From positions 1 to 37,669 of the IMG/VR virus record IMGVR_UViG_3300013099_000044: DNA of 37,669 bases. One strand, written 5' to 3'. Both the position numbers and the translations under genes were made by a program. The notes under the pieces are model-generated. The model was not told where the DNA came from. It saw only the letters and a program-made list of their open reading frames with translations, and ran no database searches. Of this stretch, positions 18,114 to 26,218 are shown piece after piece; within the stretch, counting starts at the first letter, position 1; each line of letters begins with the position of its first letter. Source of the stretch: a virus.

Positions 18114-18356
18114 TTACATATTTTGATGACATAATTTATGTAGCGATTTAAAAGCTTCTGCTAACTGCTCTGGGTTGTCACTCTTTACTGCATTAATCAA
18201 CGCCATTGCCGCCATATTAAAGGCCATATTGCCTCCATTTCCTGTGCCTGTTTCACCGTTACTATATTCATCAGGCCTTCGATGCGGAACACCCCCATAA
18301 GTAGGGGCGCTCAACATTGAAGTTAATCTTTTTCTGTTTCCCATCATGCCTAGCAT
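18114..18356 (-). CDS. Small hypothetical virion-region protein
   Basis: 80 residues. The first half is polar and Gly/Asn-rich (NGETGTGNGGN). The second half is an amphipathic helix (ALINAVKSDNPEQLAEAFKSL). AAGG stands six bases before the ATG. Short acidic-helix proteins of this type are often found between capsid and adaptor genes in phages, but no function can be assigned. Confidence 0.6.
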   Translation of the reverse strand: MLGMMGNRKRLTSMLSAPTYGGVPHRRPDEYSNGETGTGNGGNMAFNMAAMALINAVKSDNPEQLAEAFKSLHKLCHQNM

Positions 18357-18358
18357 GA

Positions 18359-18703
18359 TTACCTTACACTCGAATTTTTAAATGTAAGCTCTAACCAAAT
18401 AGTAGCAGCGCTTAAATCTAGCGCTAATCCATCAGCGTCAACTGTATTAATCACGATTACCTTAGTTCCAGCAACATCCTCTGATGCAAGCTCATACAAT
18501 GCGGCCGTATCAGCAATTACATTAAGAGATAAGAGCATGCTCCACTTATCATCAAGGGTTATCGTTATGTCTGTGGCCGAAACAACAACCGAGGCCATCC
18601 CCGAATTGTTTAAGGTTTGTAAGACATTAGCGACAACCTTTCCGTAAAGCTTCTTGGTTTGCCTATCGAGAGACTGCGTATCAAAGCCATATCGGTTTGC
18701 CAT
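18359..18703 (-). CDS. Hypothetical structural protein after the capsid gene
   Basis: 114 residues, predicted mostly beta (MASVVVSATDITITLDDKW, VAGTKVIVINTVDADG, ATIWLELTFKN). The strong ribosome site AGGGGG precedes the ATG. It follows the major capsid gene by ten bases, where decoration or head-completion proteins are often encoded. No sequence family recognised. Confidence 0.65.
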   Translation of the reverse strand: MANRYGFDTQSLDRQTKKLYGKVVANVLQTLNNSGMASVVVSATDITITLDDKWSMLLSLNVIADTAALYELASEDVAGTKVIVINTVDADGLALDLSAATIWLELTFKNSSVR

Positions 18704-18712
18704 TACAACCCC

Positions 18713-19948
18713 CTATGAACTTAATTGAAGGTTAAAGTTAAAGCCTGGGGCCCGACAACCAAGTTGCGCGTAACCACCAACTCTTAATTCAACAGAATCA
18801 GAATCAGCTTCCCTTAGGATTCTATTACCATCAGACATTAGCATTTTTACTGCCGGCCCTAATGAATAACATTTCCAAGTATCAAGCTGTAATCCAAAGG
18901 CCCTATTTGAAGGAGCATTTTGATCTGGAATAACTCTAACTGGCCCTTTAGGCCCATTAAGCATAATCCCTCTGAATCCAATATTAGCTGTTGCACCAAC
19001 ATCAACATAAGTTACCTTAGAACCTAATGCCTTCTCTAAATCACCCCATTTTGAAAATGATAAGAAGATATGAGAGACGTTTCCACCCTCTCTGGAGGCC
19101 CTAGTAATACCATCAATAAGTGCTTCTTCAATTGGTAGCATTGAACCATTAATAGATTGTCCTGCAAGTCTTGTAACATCGGCAGTTCTATTAACACCAA
19201 AAAATGGATCACTTGAAACAGTTCCACTTGGAAGCCAAGCCTCAAGCCCAGATAATCTTAGATCATAATCACCTTCTACGAAGATATAATCTCCGTCGGC
19301 AATAGCTGCAATCCCTTTTAATGGATCAGCGTTGTCTACGGTTTCACCCATAGTTATTACGCCTGTGTTCCTATTAACTCCGACAATTTTCATAACACCA
19401 GCTTTGACACTTGTAGCGGTACCGCCATTTGTAGCAGATACGGCCAAAGTCATACCAACTTCAAAGTTAGTGATATTTTCTGTATCATCTAAAGTAAGAG
19501 TAGTGCCACCGACACTAAAGCCGCTAACTTTAATCTTCCCGATAGAACCAGACCCAGACCCGTACATAGCAATTGCTAATGATCTAGTTGCTGATTGGAT
19601 CGAACCATCAACTTCAGTTGCCAACGCTTCCATAAAAGCATTTGGGTTTCCCCTCGAAGCTTCTAAAGTCTCATTATCAACTGATGCAAGGGCATAATCC
19701 TTCATTCTTTTAAGCGTAAACTGTGTGATTTTAGAAGGTGTCTTGTTCTTCTTTGCAGTTGAAAAAGTCGCCGATCTACCTTGTGGATTTCCAAATATAA
19801 TTGGTACTGGTAAATTCCTACCACCAAACTGCTCATACTTAGGCATGAGAGCTAATAGTGGGTTATTCGCATAAACCATATTATATATTCGCTCATCCGT
19901 ATAGTGCTCCTTAAGAGCAGCATCGAACTCGCCCATATTCATTTCCAT
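18713..19948 (-). CDS. Major capsid protein (HK97 fold)
   Basis: 411 residues. N-terminal LKEHYTDERIYNMVYANNPLLALMPK, then VPIIFGNPQGRSATFSTAKKN and KDYALASVDNETLEASRGNP, give the N-arm and E-loop/spine pattern of podovirus HK97-fold major capsid proteins. Residues about 140-225 look like an inserted beta-domain (GGTTLTLDDTENI, VGVNRNTGVITMGE). The C-terminal part (LEKALGSKVTYVDV, RVIPDQNAP, LRVGGYAQLGC) completes the A-domain. It follows the scaffold gene directly and has AGGGG before the ATG. Confidence 0.88.
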   Translation of the reverse strand: MEMNMGEFDAALKEHYTDERIYNMVYANNPLLALMPKYEQFGGRNLPVPIIFGNPQGRSATFSTAKKNKTPSKITQFTLKRMKDYALASVDNETLEASRGNPNAFMEALATEVDGSIQSATRSLAIAMYGSGSGSIGKIKVSGFSVGGTTLTLDDTENITNFEVGMTLAVSATNGGTATSVKAGVMKIVGVNRNTGVITMGETVDNADPLKGIAAIADGDYIFVEGDYDLRLSGLEAWLPSGTVSSDPFFGVNRTADVTRLAGQSINGSMLPIEEALIDGITRASREGGNVSHIFLSFSKWGDLEKALGSKVTYVDVGATANIGFRGIMLNGPKGPVRVIPDQNAPSNRAFGLQLDTWKCYSLGPAVKMLMSDGNRILREADSDSVELRVGGYAQLGCRAPGFNFNLQLSS

Positions 19949-19969
19949 AATCTATCCCCTAGAGACTTT

Positions 19970-20785
19970 TCATAGTCTCTTAATGTGTCTGGACGCCCTA
20001 GCTAAACTCTCCTCTCTGGACATCATCCTTTGAGGCGCTACTGGGCTGCCTTGGTTAAAAGTTTCGTTATTCATACTCCTGGGTGCTGTTACCTGACCCT
20101 GTCTTGACACATTATGGGGAAGTATATCGTTCCGACGGTATCCATGTTCTTCTAATTTCGCCGCCATGCTAGGTAAATTTAAATACATATCTACCTGAGA
20201 GTCAAGGTAATCTTCAACTAATGATGCAGCTTCTTCCAAAGGAAGTATCTGACCATGTTCTTGGTAGTATTCTTCGCATACATTATACACCTCTTCTCTG
20301 TTTTCTGGAAATGCATGGATAAAAGGGAAGGCTTCACTGTATTCCTCTGTAAAACTCTCTATTTCACCTCTAAATGACGTCTCTGCCTCTGTATCTAACC
20401 TCTCTTCATTTGTGTTGTATTCTTTTTCTTCCTCTCTTTGCTCCATTTTCTGCATTATGCGGTCTTCAAATTCCTCTGCCGAGACAAACCCGTCGTCATC
20501 TTCCTCTTCATAGCCCTCTTCTTCATCTTCGTAGTAACCGTCCTCGCCTTCTTCTTCCTCATAGCCTTCTTCTTCCTCATATTGGAGCTGGGAAAGACGA
20601 TTATCGAGCGCTTGTTCTCTGTGAACTAAATCTCTCTCTCTTGCTGATAATTCGTCAAAGTTTTGACTGCTAGGCCCTGGCTCTGGGGCCGGGGAAGTAT
20701 CTATAAAGTCTTCGTTGATAACCGTCGCCTTTTCCTGGGGTAATCCTGATGTTTGAAATGAGTTGTCTACAATTGCATCTGCCAT
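19970..20785 (-). CDS. Capsid scaffolding protein
   Basis: 271 residues, very acidic and mostly helical. A coiled coil (ELSARERDLVHREQALDNRL) leads into a Glu/Tyr/Asp-rich tract near residues 70-100, followed by more helix. The short basic C-terminus (ARASRHIKRL) could be the capsid-binding helix-turn-helix of scaffolding proteins. Its position between portal and major capsid genes is the classical one. I see no protease motif. Confidence 0.82.
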   Translation of the reverse strand: MADAIVDNSFQTSGLPQEKATVINEDFIDTSPAPEPGPSSQNFDELSARERDLVHREQALDNRLSQLQYEEEEGYEEEEGEDGYYEDEEEGYEEEDDDGFVSAEEFEDRIMQKMEQREEEKEYNTNEERLDTEAETSFRGEIESFTEEYSEAFPFIHAFPENREEVYNVCEEYYQEHGQILPLEEAASLVEDYLDSQVDMYLNLPSMAAKLEEHGYRRNDILPHNVSRQGQVTAPRSMNNETFNQGSPVAPQRMMSREESLARASRHIKRL

Positions 20786-20800
20786 AATTTTCTCCTTACA

Positions 20801-22720
20801 CTATTGTTGTTCTGTTAAATCTATATCTATTTCTGCGTCGTCTACTGCTTGTGCTAACTGCATCTTCTTAGTGCCCTGTTCTTGGCCCTCTGTAAATGCC
20901 ATGGATTTAGTCTGCTCCATATTATCTTCTTCTAATTGCGTTGGCTCTGGATTCATCAAATCTAATGCCTCTGTTATCCACGTTCTTAATAGCTCAAGGT
21001 TCCTTTCAGGGACATTCTTTCTTTTATATTTTAGATAGGATGCCTGGAACATCTCAACTCCAAGCTGTAGGTCTTGGAAAGGCTCTGGCGGATTGTAATC
21101 ACCGTCATATACTATTGAATCAATGGTCGCCATGATGTCGTCTATTTTAGCAGTCTTGCTTGATACAAACTTTGCTAAATCAGGGAAGTCTAATAAGTGC
21201 ATACCCTGTTCTTGTGAAATCATCCCTACTTCTACGAGTTCTAAAACCTCTTGGAGCTTTGATGCTGGAGTAATTGAGAATAGGTCTGTTGGATGGACTT
21301 GCATGATATATGAGTCCTTATCCATGTCTACTTCCGACCACTTTATTTTTTCTACTGTTTTATCTACTTTCGCTACCATCTCTAATGGGCCCAGTCCGGC
21401 AGCAACCATTCGATCATTTTTCTTTTTACACATCTTTAATATCAAGCTGGTTTGTCTCATGAAAAAGTTTTCCCACTCTCTTCCAACCGCCAAAAATCTT
21501 TCCGATTCAATATCGTTAAATGTTCTAAGCGCCTTCCCTGAATTAAGTCCTGCTGGCTTAGATGCCTGTGCCGATAGCTCAGATATCCCACACTCTTGAA
21601 ATGACTTCTGGTATAAGTAATCTACCCAACTATATAACTCAGGGGGGACTGTAAATAATGGGCCTCCCTGTGGCAACTGACCAGTGTACTTTATAATCCC
21701 ACCAACTTCATTGTTTAAATGTGCCGATACAACCTTAGAGCCTGCCTCAACAAACACTTTTGGAACTACACCTAGATTTATTGATATATTTATTCTTCTT
21801 AGTATTTTATTTAATTCAACCTGCAATGTTTCTAACTGCTCAGCTATCCCAGTTCCCCAAAATCCAAGTAGCTTTTTTTGATAACAAAACCACTCAAAAG
21901 GGAACCAGTTATCTTCATACTTTTCAACAAATAAATCTGCTCCGTCTACTGTTAAGCAATGAATCCCATCTTTTGCTTTTCCCCCACTTGGTAAGTGCCA
22001 TGATTCTCTAACTTCAACCATGTCATTAAGCTCATCATCAACTAAGTATAAATGCTTAGGTTTGGGGGCCTGTTTAATCTTCTCTGCTTTTTCTGGATAT
22101 AGGCTGGCCATAACTTCTTTGGCAACATATTTAAGCCGATGTAATTGTCTAGGCTCTCCGTAGATACCCTCGTTTTCATCTATTCTAAGCTCTTCTGGGA
22201 ACACTCTTTCTGATCTTAGCGCTGGGCCTGATTCTGTTTCTTCCCAATAATAGTGAATTATCCCTTTTCCAAAAACTGCCGCGTCTTTATATACGTCTGG
22301 CGCGATACTATATGTACCTGCCTGATAAAATGATCCGTTTATGAACTTTTCTAGCTTTTTTGCTTTTTGTTGCTGTTTCCACTCGCCGTTATCGGTTAAA
22401 AATGATGGTTTAGGTCTGTTTTTTGCCATTTTAGACGTTGATGTATCCACACATGATCTAACTACATTTAACATGACATGGTTGTGTCTAGGCCTTGGAG
22501 GTGAGTTACTGCCATTCATATAGTCCGTCTGGCCGTATAATCTCATATTTCTTAAATTTTTAGTCGATACACAGTTGTTGTATTTCCTGTTATTTCTAAG
22601 AAAGGCAGTTATGCCGCCGTTATATCTTGGCTCTGGCTCTCCGGCCGCCTTCTTCCACCAAAAATCTCCTTGTCCAGACTTCTCTGAATAAAAAGGGTCT
22701 TCTCGTATAATTTGAACCAT
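20801..22720 (-). CDS. Portal protein
   Basis: 639 residues, the usual size for a podovirus portal. Visible portal-like segments are NVVRSCVDTSTSKMAKNRPKP near the N-terminus, the wing strands around YYWEETESGP and RVFPEELRIDE, the stem/clip-like LGFWGTGIAEQLETLQVELN, and the helical LNSGKALRTFNDIESERFLA. The gene follows the terminase by two small genes and precedes the scaffold, the standard order. It would form the dodecameric DNA channel at the capsid vertex. Confidence 0.85.
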   Translation of the reverse strand: MVQIIREDPFYSEKSGQGDFWWKKAAGEPEPRYNGGITAFLRNNRKYNNCVSTKNLRNMRLYGQTDYMNGSNSPPRPRHNHVMLNVVRSCVDTSTSKMAKNRPKPSFLTDNGEWKQQQKAKKLEKFINGSFYQAGTYSIAPDVYKDAAVFGKGIIHYYWEETESGPALRSERVFPEELRIDENEGIYGEPRQLHRLKYVAKEVMASLYPEKAEKIKQAPKPKHLYLVDDELNDMVEVRESWHLPSGGKAKDGIHCLTVDGADLFVEKYEDNWFPFEWFCYQKKLLGFWGTGIAEQLETLQVELNKILRRINISINLGVVPKVFVEAGSKVVSAHLNNEVGGIIKYTGQLPQGGPLFTVPPELYSWVDYLYQKSFQECGISELSAQASKPAGLNSGKALRTFNDIESERFLAVGREWENFFMRQTSLILKMCKKKNDRMVAAGLGPLEMVAKVDKTVEKIKWSEVDMDKDSYIMQVHPTDLFSITPASKLQEVLELVEVGMISQEQGMHLLDFPDLAKFVSSKTAKIDDIMATIDSIVYDGDYNPPEPFQDLQLGVEMFQASYLKYKRKNVPERNLELLRTWITEALDLMNPEPTQLEEDNMEQTKSMAFTEGQEQGTKKMQLAQAVDDAEIDIDLTEQQ

Positions 22721-22721
22721 C

Positions 22722-22919
22722 TCAATCCTTATTAGTTATGTTTATAACATTCTTATATTTAATCTCTATATCGCTCACAAGCTCATCTAAGTGCTCAGAT
22801 AGTCTTATGGCATCACATAAGCTTATCTTGAAAAAATAGTTATTACCAAACTCTAATATAACATCTCTATTATACTCACTGGCATTAATATCCATCCAGC
22901 AATATGATTTAAACTCCAC
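22722..22919 (-). CDS. Hypothetical 65-aa protein before portal
   Basis: GTG start with a weak ribosome site. It lies one base upstream of the portal gene and three bases downstream of the next small gene. The product has an alternating hydrophobic first half (RDVILEFGNNYFFKISL) and a helical second half (AIRLSEHLDELVSDIE). No family recognised. The tight packing in the packaging operon supports coding. Confidence 0.6.
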   Translation of the reverse strand: MEFKSYCWMDINASEYNRDVILEFGNNYFFKISLCDAIRLSEHLDELVSDIEIKYKNVINITNKD

Positions 22920-22922
22920 TAA

Positions 22923-23120
22923 TTATGCTTCTGAGCTATAGTATAGGTCTTCATCTCTGTCTGACGAGTCATATCCGTCTGGTTTTAAATCACCTACTTC
23001 TGCTATATCCACCTGGAATGCTGTAGGCCCAAAAGTTCCTTCAAATCCGTTTACATTCCATGCGATAATTTTTTGCTCTTTAAAAAACAAAACAACCTCT
23101 TTTATATCATCAATAGTCAT
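22923..23120 (-). CDS. Hypothetical 65-aa acidic protein after terminase
   Basis: The ATG at 23120 is preferred over one four codons upstream because GGGGGTGG, which is also the end of the terminase coding sequence, sits just before it. The first half has alternating hydrophobic residues (DDIKEVVLFFKEQKIIAW) and the C-terminus is Asp/Ser-rich. It overlaps the terminase end by 11 bases. Function unknown. Confidence 0.6.
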   Translation of the reverse strand: MTIDDIKEVVLFFKEQKIIAWNVNGFEGTFGPTAFQVDIAEVGDLKPDGYDSSDRDEDLYYSSEA

Positions 23121-24618
23121 ATCCACCCCCATCTATATCAGTTATTGTCATAGCGTCCATATCGTCATTACTAAACCACTTTCCTTCTTTAACTCTATCC
23201 ATCTCTTCGGCCTCTTTCTCTTCAATTTTATTCATAAATTCATCAGTATCTTTACCAACTCTGGCCTCTGGCGCTGTATAGGCCCAATGGAAACATTCGA
23301 GTGCCCCATATAGAGTCGCATCTGATGCGTGGTTCGCGCACCTAATGTCTTCTTTTATTTTCATTTTATCGGCCCACTGTAAACTCCCCCACTCGGCTAA
23401 TAAGTCATCAGCTGCCCCTCGTAAAATACGAAAGTTGCCACAGATAATATCATCACGAAGAAGCCTAAGAGCAGTAGACTTAAAATTCCCATGCCCCACA
23501 GATTTAATAGCAGAATGAAGAGGTAGTCCATGCCGTCGTCTAAGCTCCTCGACACCTTGTTTATTAGCTCCGTCAATCGTAATTTTTGCAAGATCGTATT
23601 TCCTCATTAATAGTTTTGTTCGCTCAGCTACATCCGTAAAATCCATCTCTTTAGACTTAAAAACATCAACGCAATACACGTTCGGGGAGTTCTCACTATA
23701 AGCAAGAACTGAAAATGCTGTATCATCATTATATCCTAAATCAATTCCAAGAACATGGTTCCAGTCACCTTCTGGCAACTCATCAACAATTTTTATCTGA
23801 GTTACAGGTATTATTAAAAGATTATCATCAGTACACCACTCATTCAAATAATGCGTCTTAAACCATGAAGCATTAACAACATTCGGGTTATTGGTCGTTA
23901 ATTCTGATATCTCATCTATCCATTGCTTTCTAAGGAAAGGATTCTCCATTGTTGACCATCTATATATCTTCCACTTTACCTCTAAATCCAGACCAGAAGT
24001 TACACGCTCAAAATACGTGTTTGGAATGTTTTCGCAAGTCCCAAGTAACGTGAGCCAGCTATATGGTGCTAAATCAATTAACGTAGGTCGTATAACCTTC
24101 TTAACCATATTTTCCAGGTCAACATTAAAACTACCTGCCTCATCAACTGATACCTTTCTAACCTTTTGCCCTAAAACCTTACGCATTTCATAGTGAGATA
24201 CATCTGCACCAAAAAGACGAACTTTAGAATTGTTTGGGAACGTGGCCACATAGTCAGCGTTATTAAACTTCATTCCGATTCCACATTCTTCATCAAGTCT
24301 TTTAAATACGTCCCAACAAATTTCTGCAACAGACTCCCTTGTAATCCCCATGTATATCTGCTTTGACCAAGGATACTTCATGGCAACTTCTATATGTGAA
24401 CGAACTTCCGTCTCAGACTTAGCGGCCCGTCTAGTGGCGTTTAGGGCCTTAAATCTGGCAGGATCATCTAGTATCTGATTTTGTATAGTAAACTCAGGCG
24501 CTCTTAGGCTTTTTCCTAATGGCTTTTTTACGAGGTTTCTTTTTGCTATCTCCTCGATTAAGCTTCTTTGTTGCCATTCTATATCGCTTTTCTGCCGCCC
24601 GTCGCTCTTTGTCTTCAA
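23110..24618 (-). CDS. terL: Terminase large subunit (packaging ATPase/nuclease)
   Basis: 502 residues. ATPase: a Walker A-like ATRRAAKS at residues 61-68, with Ala where Gly usually precedes the Lys; Walker B SVDEA at 157-161, with Glu160 as catalytic carboxylate; coupling motif LLGT at 191-194. Nuclease (RNase H fold): GIDLGY at 291-296 (Asp293), TIDG at 347-350 (Asp349) and HASDA at 430-434 (Asp433). It drives DNA into the procapsid through the portal and cuts concatemers. It starts at TTG after AGGA; no better start exists, as an in-frame stop is two codons upstream. Its first 40 codons overlap another convincing frame (see 24494-24672). Confidence 0.93.
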   Translation of the reverse strand: MKTKSDGRQKSDIEWQQRSLIEEIAKRNLVKKPLGKSLRAPEFTIQNQILDDPARFKALNATRRAAKSETEVRSHIEVAMKYPWSKQIYMGITRESVAEICWDVFKRLDEECGIGMKFNNADYVATFPNNSKVRLFGADVSHYEMRKVLGQKVRKVSVDEAGSFNVDLENMVKKVIRPTLIDLAPYSWLTLLGTCENIPNTYFERVTSGLDLEVKWKIYRWSTMENPFLRKQWIDEISELTTNNPNVVNASWFKTHYLNEWCTDDNLLIIPVTQIKIVDELPEGDWNHVLGIDLGYNDDTAFSVLAYSENSPNVYCVDVFKSKEMDFTDVAERTKLLMRKYDLAKITIDGANKQGVEELRRRHGLPLHSAIKSVGHGNFKSTALRLLRDDIICGNFRILRGAADDLLAEWGSLQWADKMKIKEDIRCANHASDATLYGALECFHWAYTAPEARVGKDTDEFMNKIEEKEAEEMDRVKEGKWFSNDDMDAMTITDIDGGGYDY

Positions 24619-24672
24619 TTCCTATCCTCTCTAAGTCGTCTTTCAACTCTTCGATTCTTTTGAATGTTACTT
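24494..24672 (-). other. Open -1-frame extension of the 74-aa gene, overlapping the terL start
   Basis: Beyond the stop of the 74-residue gene (24667), the -1 frame stays open for 58 codons and reads like a protein: a charged helix (FKRIEELKDDLERIGIEDKE, RRAAEKRYRMATKKLN) and then a basic tail (KKKPRKKAIRKKPKSA). It has no ATG or GTG start of its own. The junction is an A-rich stretch where the zero frame reads aag aaa aag, containing the shift-prone A AAG. Either a -1 frameshift fuses it to the 74-residue protein, or an A-run indel is present, or it is a chance open frame over terL. Confidence 0.45.
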
Positions 24673-24891
24673 CTTTTTCTTTTGGTTTGATTTTATATCC
24701 AAGATATCCATATAGGCACAGTTGTTCCCTGTTATTATAATTACTTCATTTCTTGCTGAAGCATATAATAGTCCATCATTCCAATTGAGCTCCAAGTCCT
24801 TCGGGGCCGACGGGTCGTCTACACTCAGATTCGTCCACATCTTTCCGTCTAATCTCACCGCTTGTGCAACTTTTACTGATCGTATTCTCAT
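24667..24891 (-). CDS. Small hypothetical protein upstream of terL
   Basis: 74 residues. AAAGGAG is well placed before the ATG at 24891. The sequence SVKVAQAVRLDGKMWTNLSV, DDPSAPKDLELNW and NEVIIITGNNCAYMDI looks like one small beta domain. It ends in a Lys run (KSNQKKKK) at an A-rich stretch. Small proteins of this style occur just upstream of terminases in other phages, but no function is known to me. Its frame may continue by -1 frameshift into the segment at 24494-24672, giving a protein of about 130 residues. Confidence 0.65.
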   Translation of the reverse strand: MRIRSVKVAQAVRLDGKMWTNLSVDDPSAPKDLELNWNDGLLYASARNEVIIITGNNCAYMDILDIKSNQKKKK

Positions 24892-25309
24892 CTATAATCT
24901 CCTTTGATAAAAAAGTGTACGGGTTATATTCAAACTTATATCCATCAGGATACTTTTTGTATTTTGGTAGGTGTGACATGATTAAGTTTTTAGTTTTAAG
25001 AATCTCTATGGCCTTCTCAAACAGGGCCTTACCAACACCATGGCTTCTAAAATGATTTTTAGTAAAAATATAGTGTATTATATTTGGTCGCTCTATCGTT
25101 ATAAAACCCCAGACAACATAGTCATCTTTTGGGTCATACACAACCAAATTAATGCAATCACTTAGTCTTCTATTTAACACCTCGTTATGGCATCTAAAGT
25201 AGATATCTTTACTCATGTTTCTTGCAAATATCGAACCTCTGTATTGTTTCAACCAGTTGCTCGTTATGAAATTTAAGTCTTGATGTTTAGCGTTTCTGAT
25301 CTTGATAAT
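24776..25309 (-). CDS. Phage GNAT acetyltransferase with irregular start and end
   Basis: Residues IRNAKHQDLNFITSNWLKQY, then SIFARNMSKDIYF, VVWGFITIE, IIHYIFTKNHF and the acetyl-CoA loop RSHGVGKALFE, then YNPYTF, fit a family of phage GNAT proteins end to end. To include the first segment, translation must begin at ATT (25307-25309), four bases after a perfect AAGGAG. The first ordinary start is TTG at 25252, and the first ATG is at 25216. After YNPYTFL the zero frame runs 39 atypical residues into the next gene. A -1 shift at T TTT TTA (24908-24914) would instead end the protein after IKGDYR, overlapping the next ATG as ATGA. The substrate is unknown. Confidence 0.65.
   Translation of the reverse strand: MIKIRNAKHQDLNFITSNWLKQYRGSIFARNMSKDIYFRCHNEVLNRRLSDCINLVVYDPKDDYVVWGFITIERPNIIHYIFTKNHFRSHGVGKALFEKAIEILKTKNLIMSHLPKYKKYPDGYKFEYNPYTFLSKEIIDENTISKSCTSGEIRRKDVDESECRRPVGPEGLGAQLE
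24908..24914 (-). promoter_or_regulatory. Candidate -1 ribosomal frameshift site (U UUU UUA)
   Basis: On the minus strand the acetyltransferase frame reads act ttt tta, so the heptamer is T TTT TTA in register, the canonical X XXY YYZ pattern. A -1 shift reaches a stop after six codons, exactly at the ATGA overlap with the next gene. I see no strong downstream hairpin. A sequencing or assembly miscount of this six-T run would look the same. Confidence 0.4.
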
Positions 25310-25481
25310 GAAACTCCTTGTCAGTTTTATACTTATGACAATATGAAACAGGTACTCCCATCTTATTTGTTACAAGTCTCTCGATACAATATTTCGCATC
25401 ATAGGAACTACATGATAGAGTTGTTATTATGGTAAAACTAAATAATATGGCCCTTATACTAATTGGAGCTATTGTCTTCAT
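25287..25481 (-). CDS. Putative exported/lipoprotein-like small protein
   Basis: 64 residues from the ATG at 25481, chosen for AAGGA at eight-base spacing and the MK start. The N-terminus is a signal peptide (MKTIAPISIRAILFSFTIIT) ending in TLSC, an imperfect lipobox. If lipidated at that Cys, the mature part is about 40 polar residues with two more cysteines. A small phage lipoprotein could be an outer-membrane spanin subunit or an exclusion factor. No membrane-anchored partner is next to it and it is not Pro-rich, so the spanin idea is weak. Confidence 0.55.
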   Translation of the reverse strand: MKTIAPISIRAILFSFTIITTLSCSSYDAKYCIERLVTNKMGVPVSYCHKYKTDKEFHYQDQKR

Positions 25482-25707
25482 TCCGGCCATCCTTCATATC
25501 TCTATCTGGTTTTACATTGTTATTAGGAAGTATAGGCCTTGAGCTGACTTCCTCGATAGCTTCGATCTCTTCTTGTAGATATCTTTCAATTTCTCTAACC
25601 ACTTCTAATCTCCCACTTAAAATATAACCGCGTTTATTATGCCTGTTATCCCCCATCTCCATGTATATCAATTTCTTTTTTTGGTTCAATAATTTCTGCA
25701 ATGTCAT
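25459..25707 (-). CDS. Hypothetical helical protein after terS
   Basis: Up to 82 residues. The ATG at 25707 has GAGGAA seven bases upstream but overlaps the small terminase gene by 62 bases; ATGs at 25662 or 25656 would reduce the overlap but lack a good ribosome site. The core is a charged helix (LEVVREIERYLQEEIEAIEE) followed by a disordered Asp/Asn/Pro tail. No family recognised. Confidence 0.55.
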   Translation of the reverse strand: MTLQKLLNQKKKLIYMEMGDNRHNKRGYILSGRLEVVREIERYLQEEIEAIEEVSSRPILPNNNVKPDRDMKDGRNEDNSSN

Positions 25708-26218
25708 TTGATATTTCCTCTGTTGTTACTTTTTCATACGTAGCTAATGTAGGGACTAATCCGAGCTCTTTTGATTCACCAACGGCTATACCCATTTCTT
25801 TGGCCACTTCTAATAACTCAGAATCACCAAGCTTCTCTAATGTCTTTTTAAATTCGTAATGTCTGACATCTCTCCACTCTTGCGGCTTTCTGTTTTTTAA
25901 CCAAAACTGTTGCGCCTGAACATTTGGTGGGTAGTATTTCTCATAAGTGTTTACAACACCCTCTCTATCAACAAACGACTCCTCTTTGGTATAACCAGTA
26001 GCACTTTTAAATGCTGCAAATTCAACCTCTGCATCGGCCATTTCTCTAAACAGCGCAACCTTCTTCTTTGACTTTGAAATCATCCTCTTAACAGACGATA
26101 TGTTCATATCTAGGATTGCTGCTATCTCTCTAACACTATATCCTAAAGTGAAGAAAAACAGCATTGCTCGCTTATTCTTCTCGCGCTCATCTTTAATTGA
26201 TAGCTTTTTATCCGTCAC
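25646..26218 (-). CDS. terS: Terminase small subunit
   Basis: 190 residues. An N-terminal helix-turn-helix (YSVREIAAILDMNISSVKRM, residues 27-46) should bind the packaging initiation site. The middle (MADAEVEFAAFKSATGYTKE, then YYPPNVQAQQFWLKNRKP and QEWRD, residues 60-117) is the signature of a widespread phage small-terminase family. The C-terminal tail is acidic and may contact the large subunit. GTG start overlapping the upstream stop (GTGA). The large subunit gene lies four small genes downstream. Confidence 0.85.
   Translation of the reverse strand: MTDKKLSIKDEREKNKRAMLFFFTLGYSVREIAAILDMNISSVKRMISKSKKKVALFREMADAEVEFAAFKSATGYTKEESFVDREGVVNTYEKYYPPNVQAQQFWLKNRKPQEWRDVRHYEFKKTLEKLGDSELLEVAKEMGIAVGESKELGLVPTLATYEKVTTEEISNDIAEIIEPKKEIDIHGDGG

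Noticed and set aside
25287-25707. Spanin pair (lipoprotein plus neighbouring helical gene)
   Set aside because: The helical neighbour has no membrane segment and the lipobox is imperfect. No endolysin or holin is nearby.
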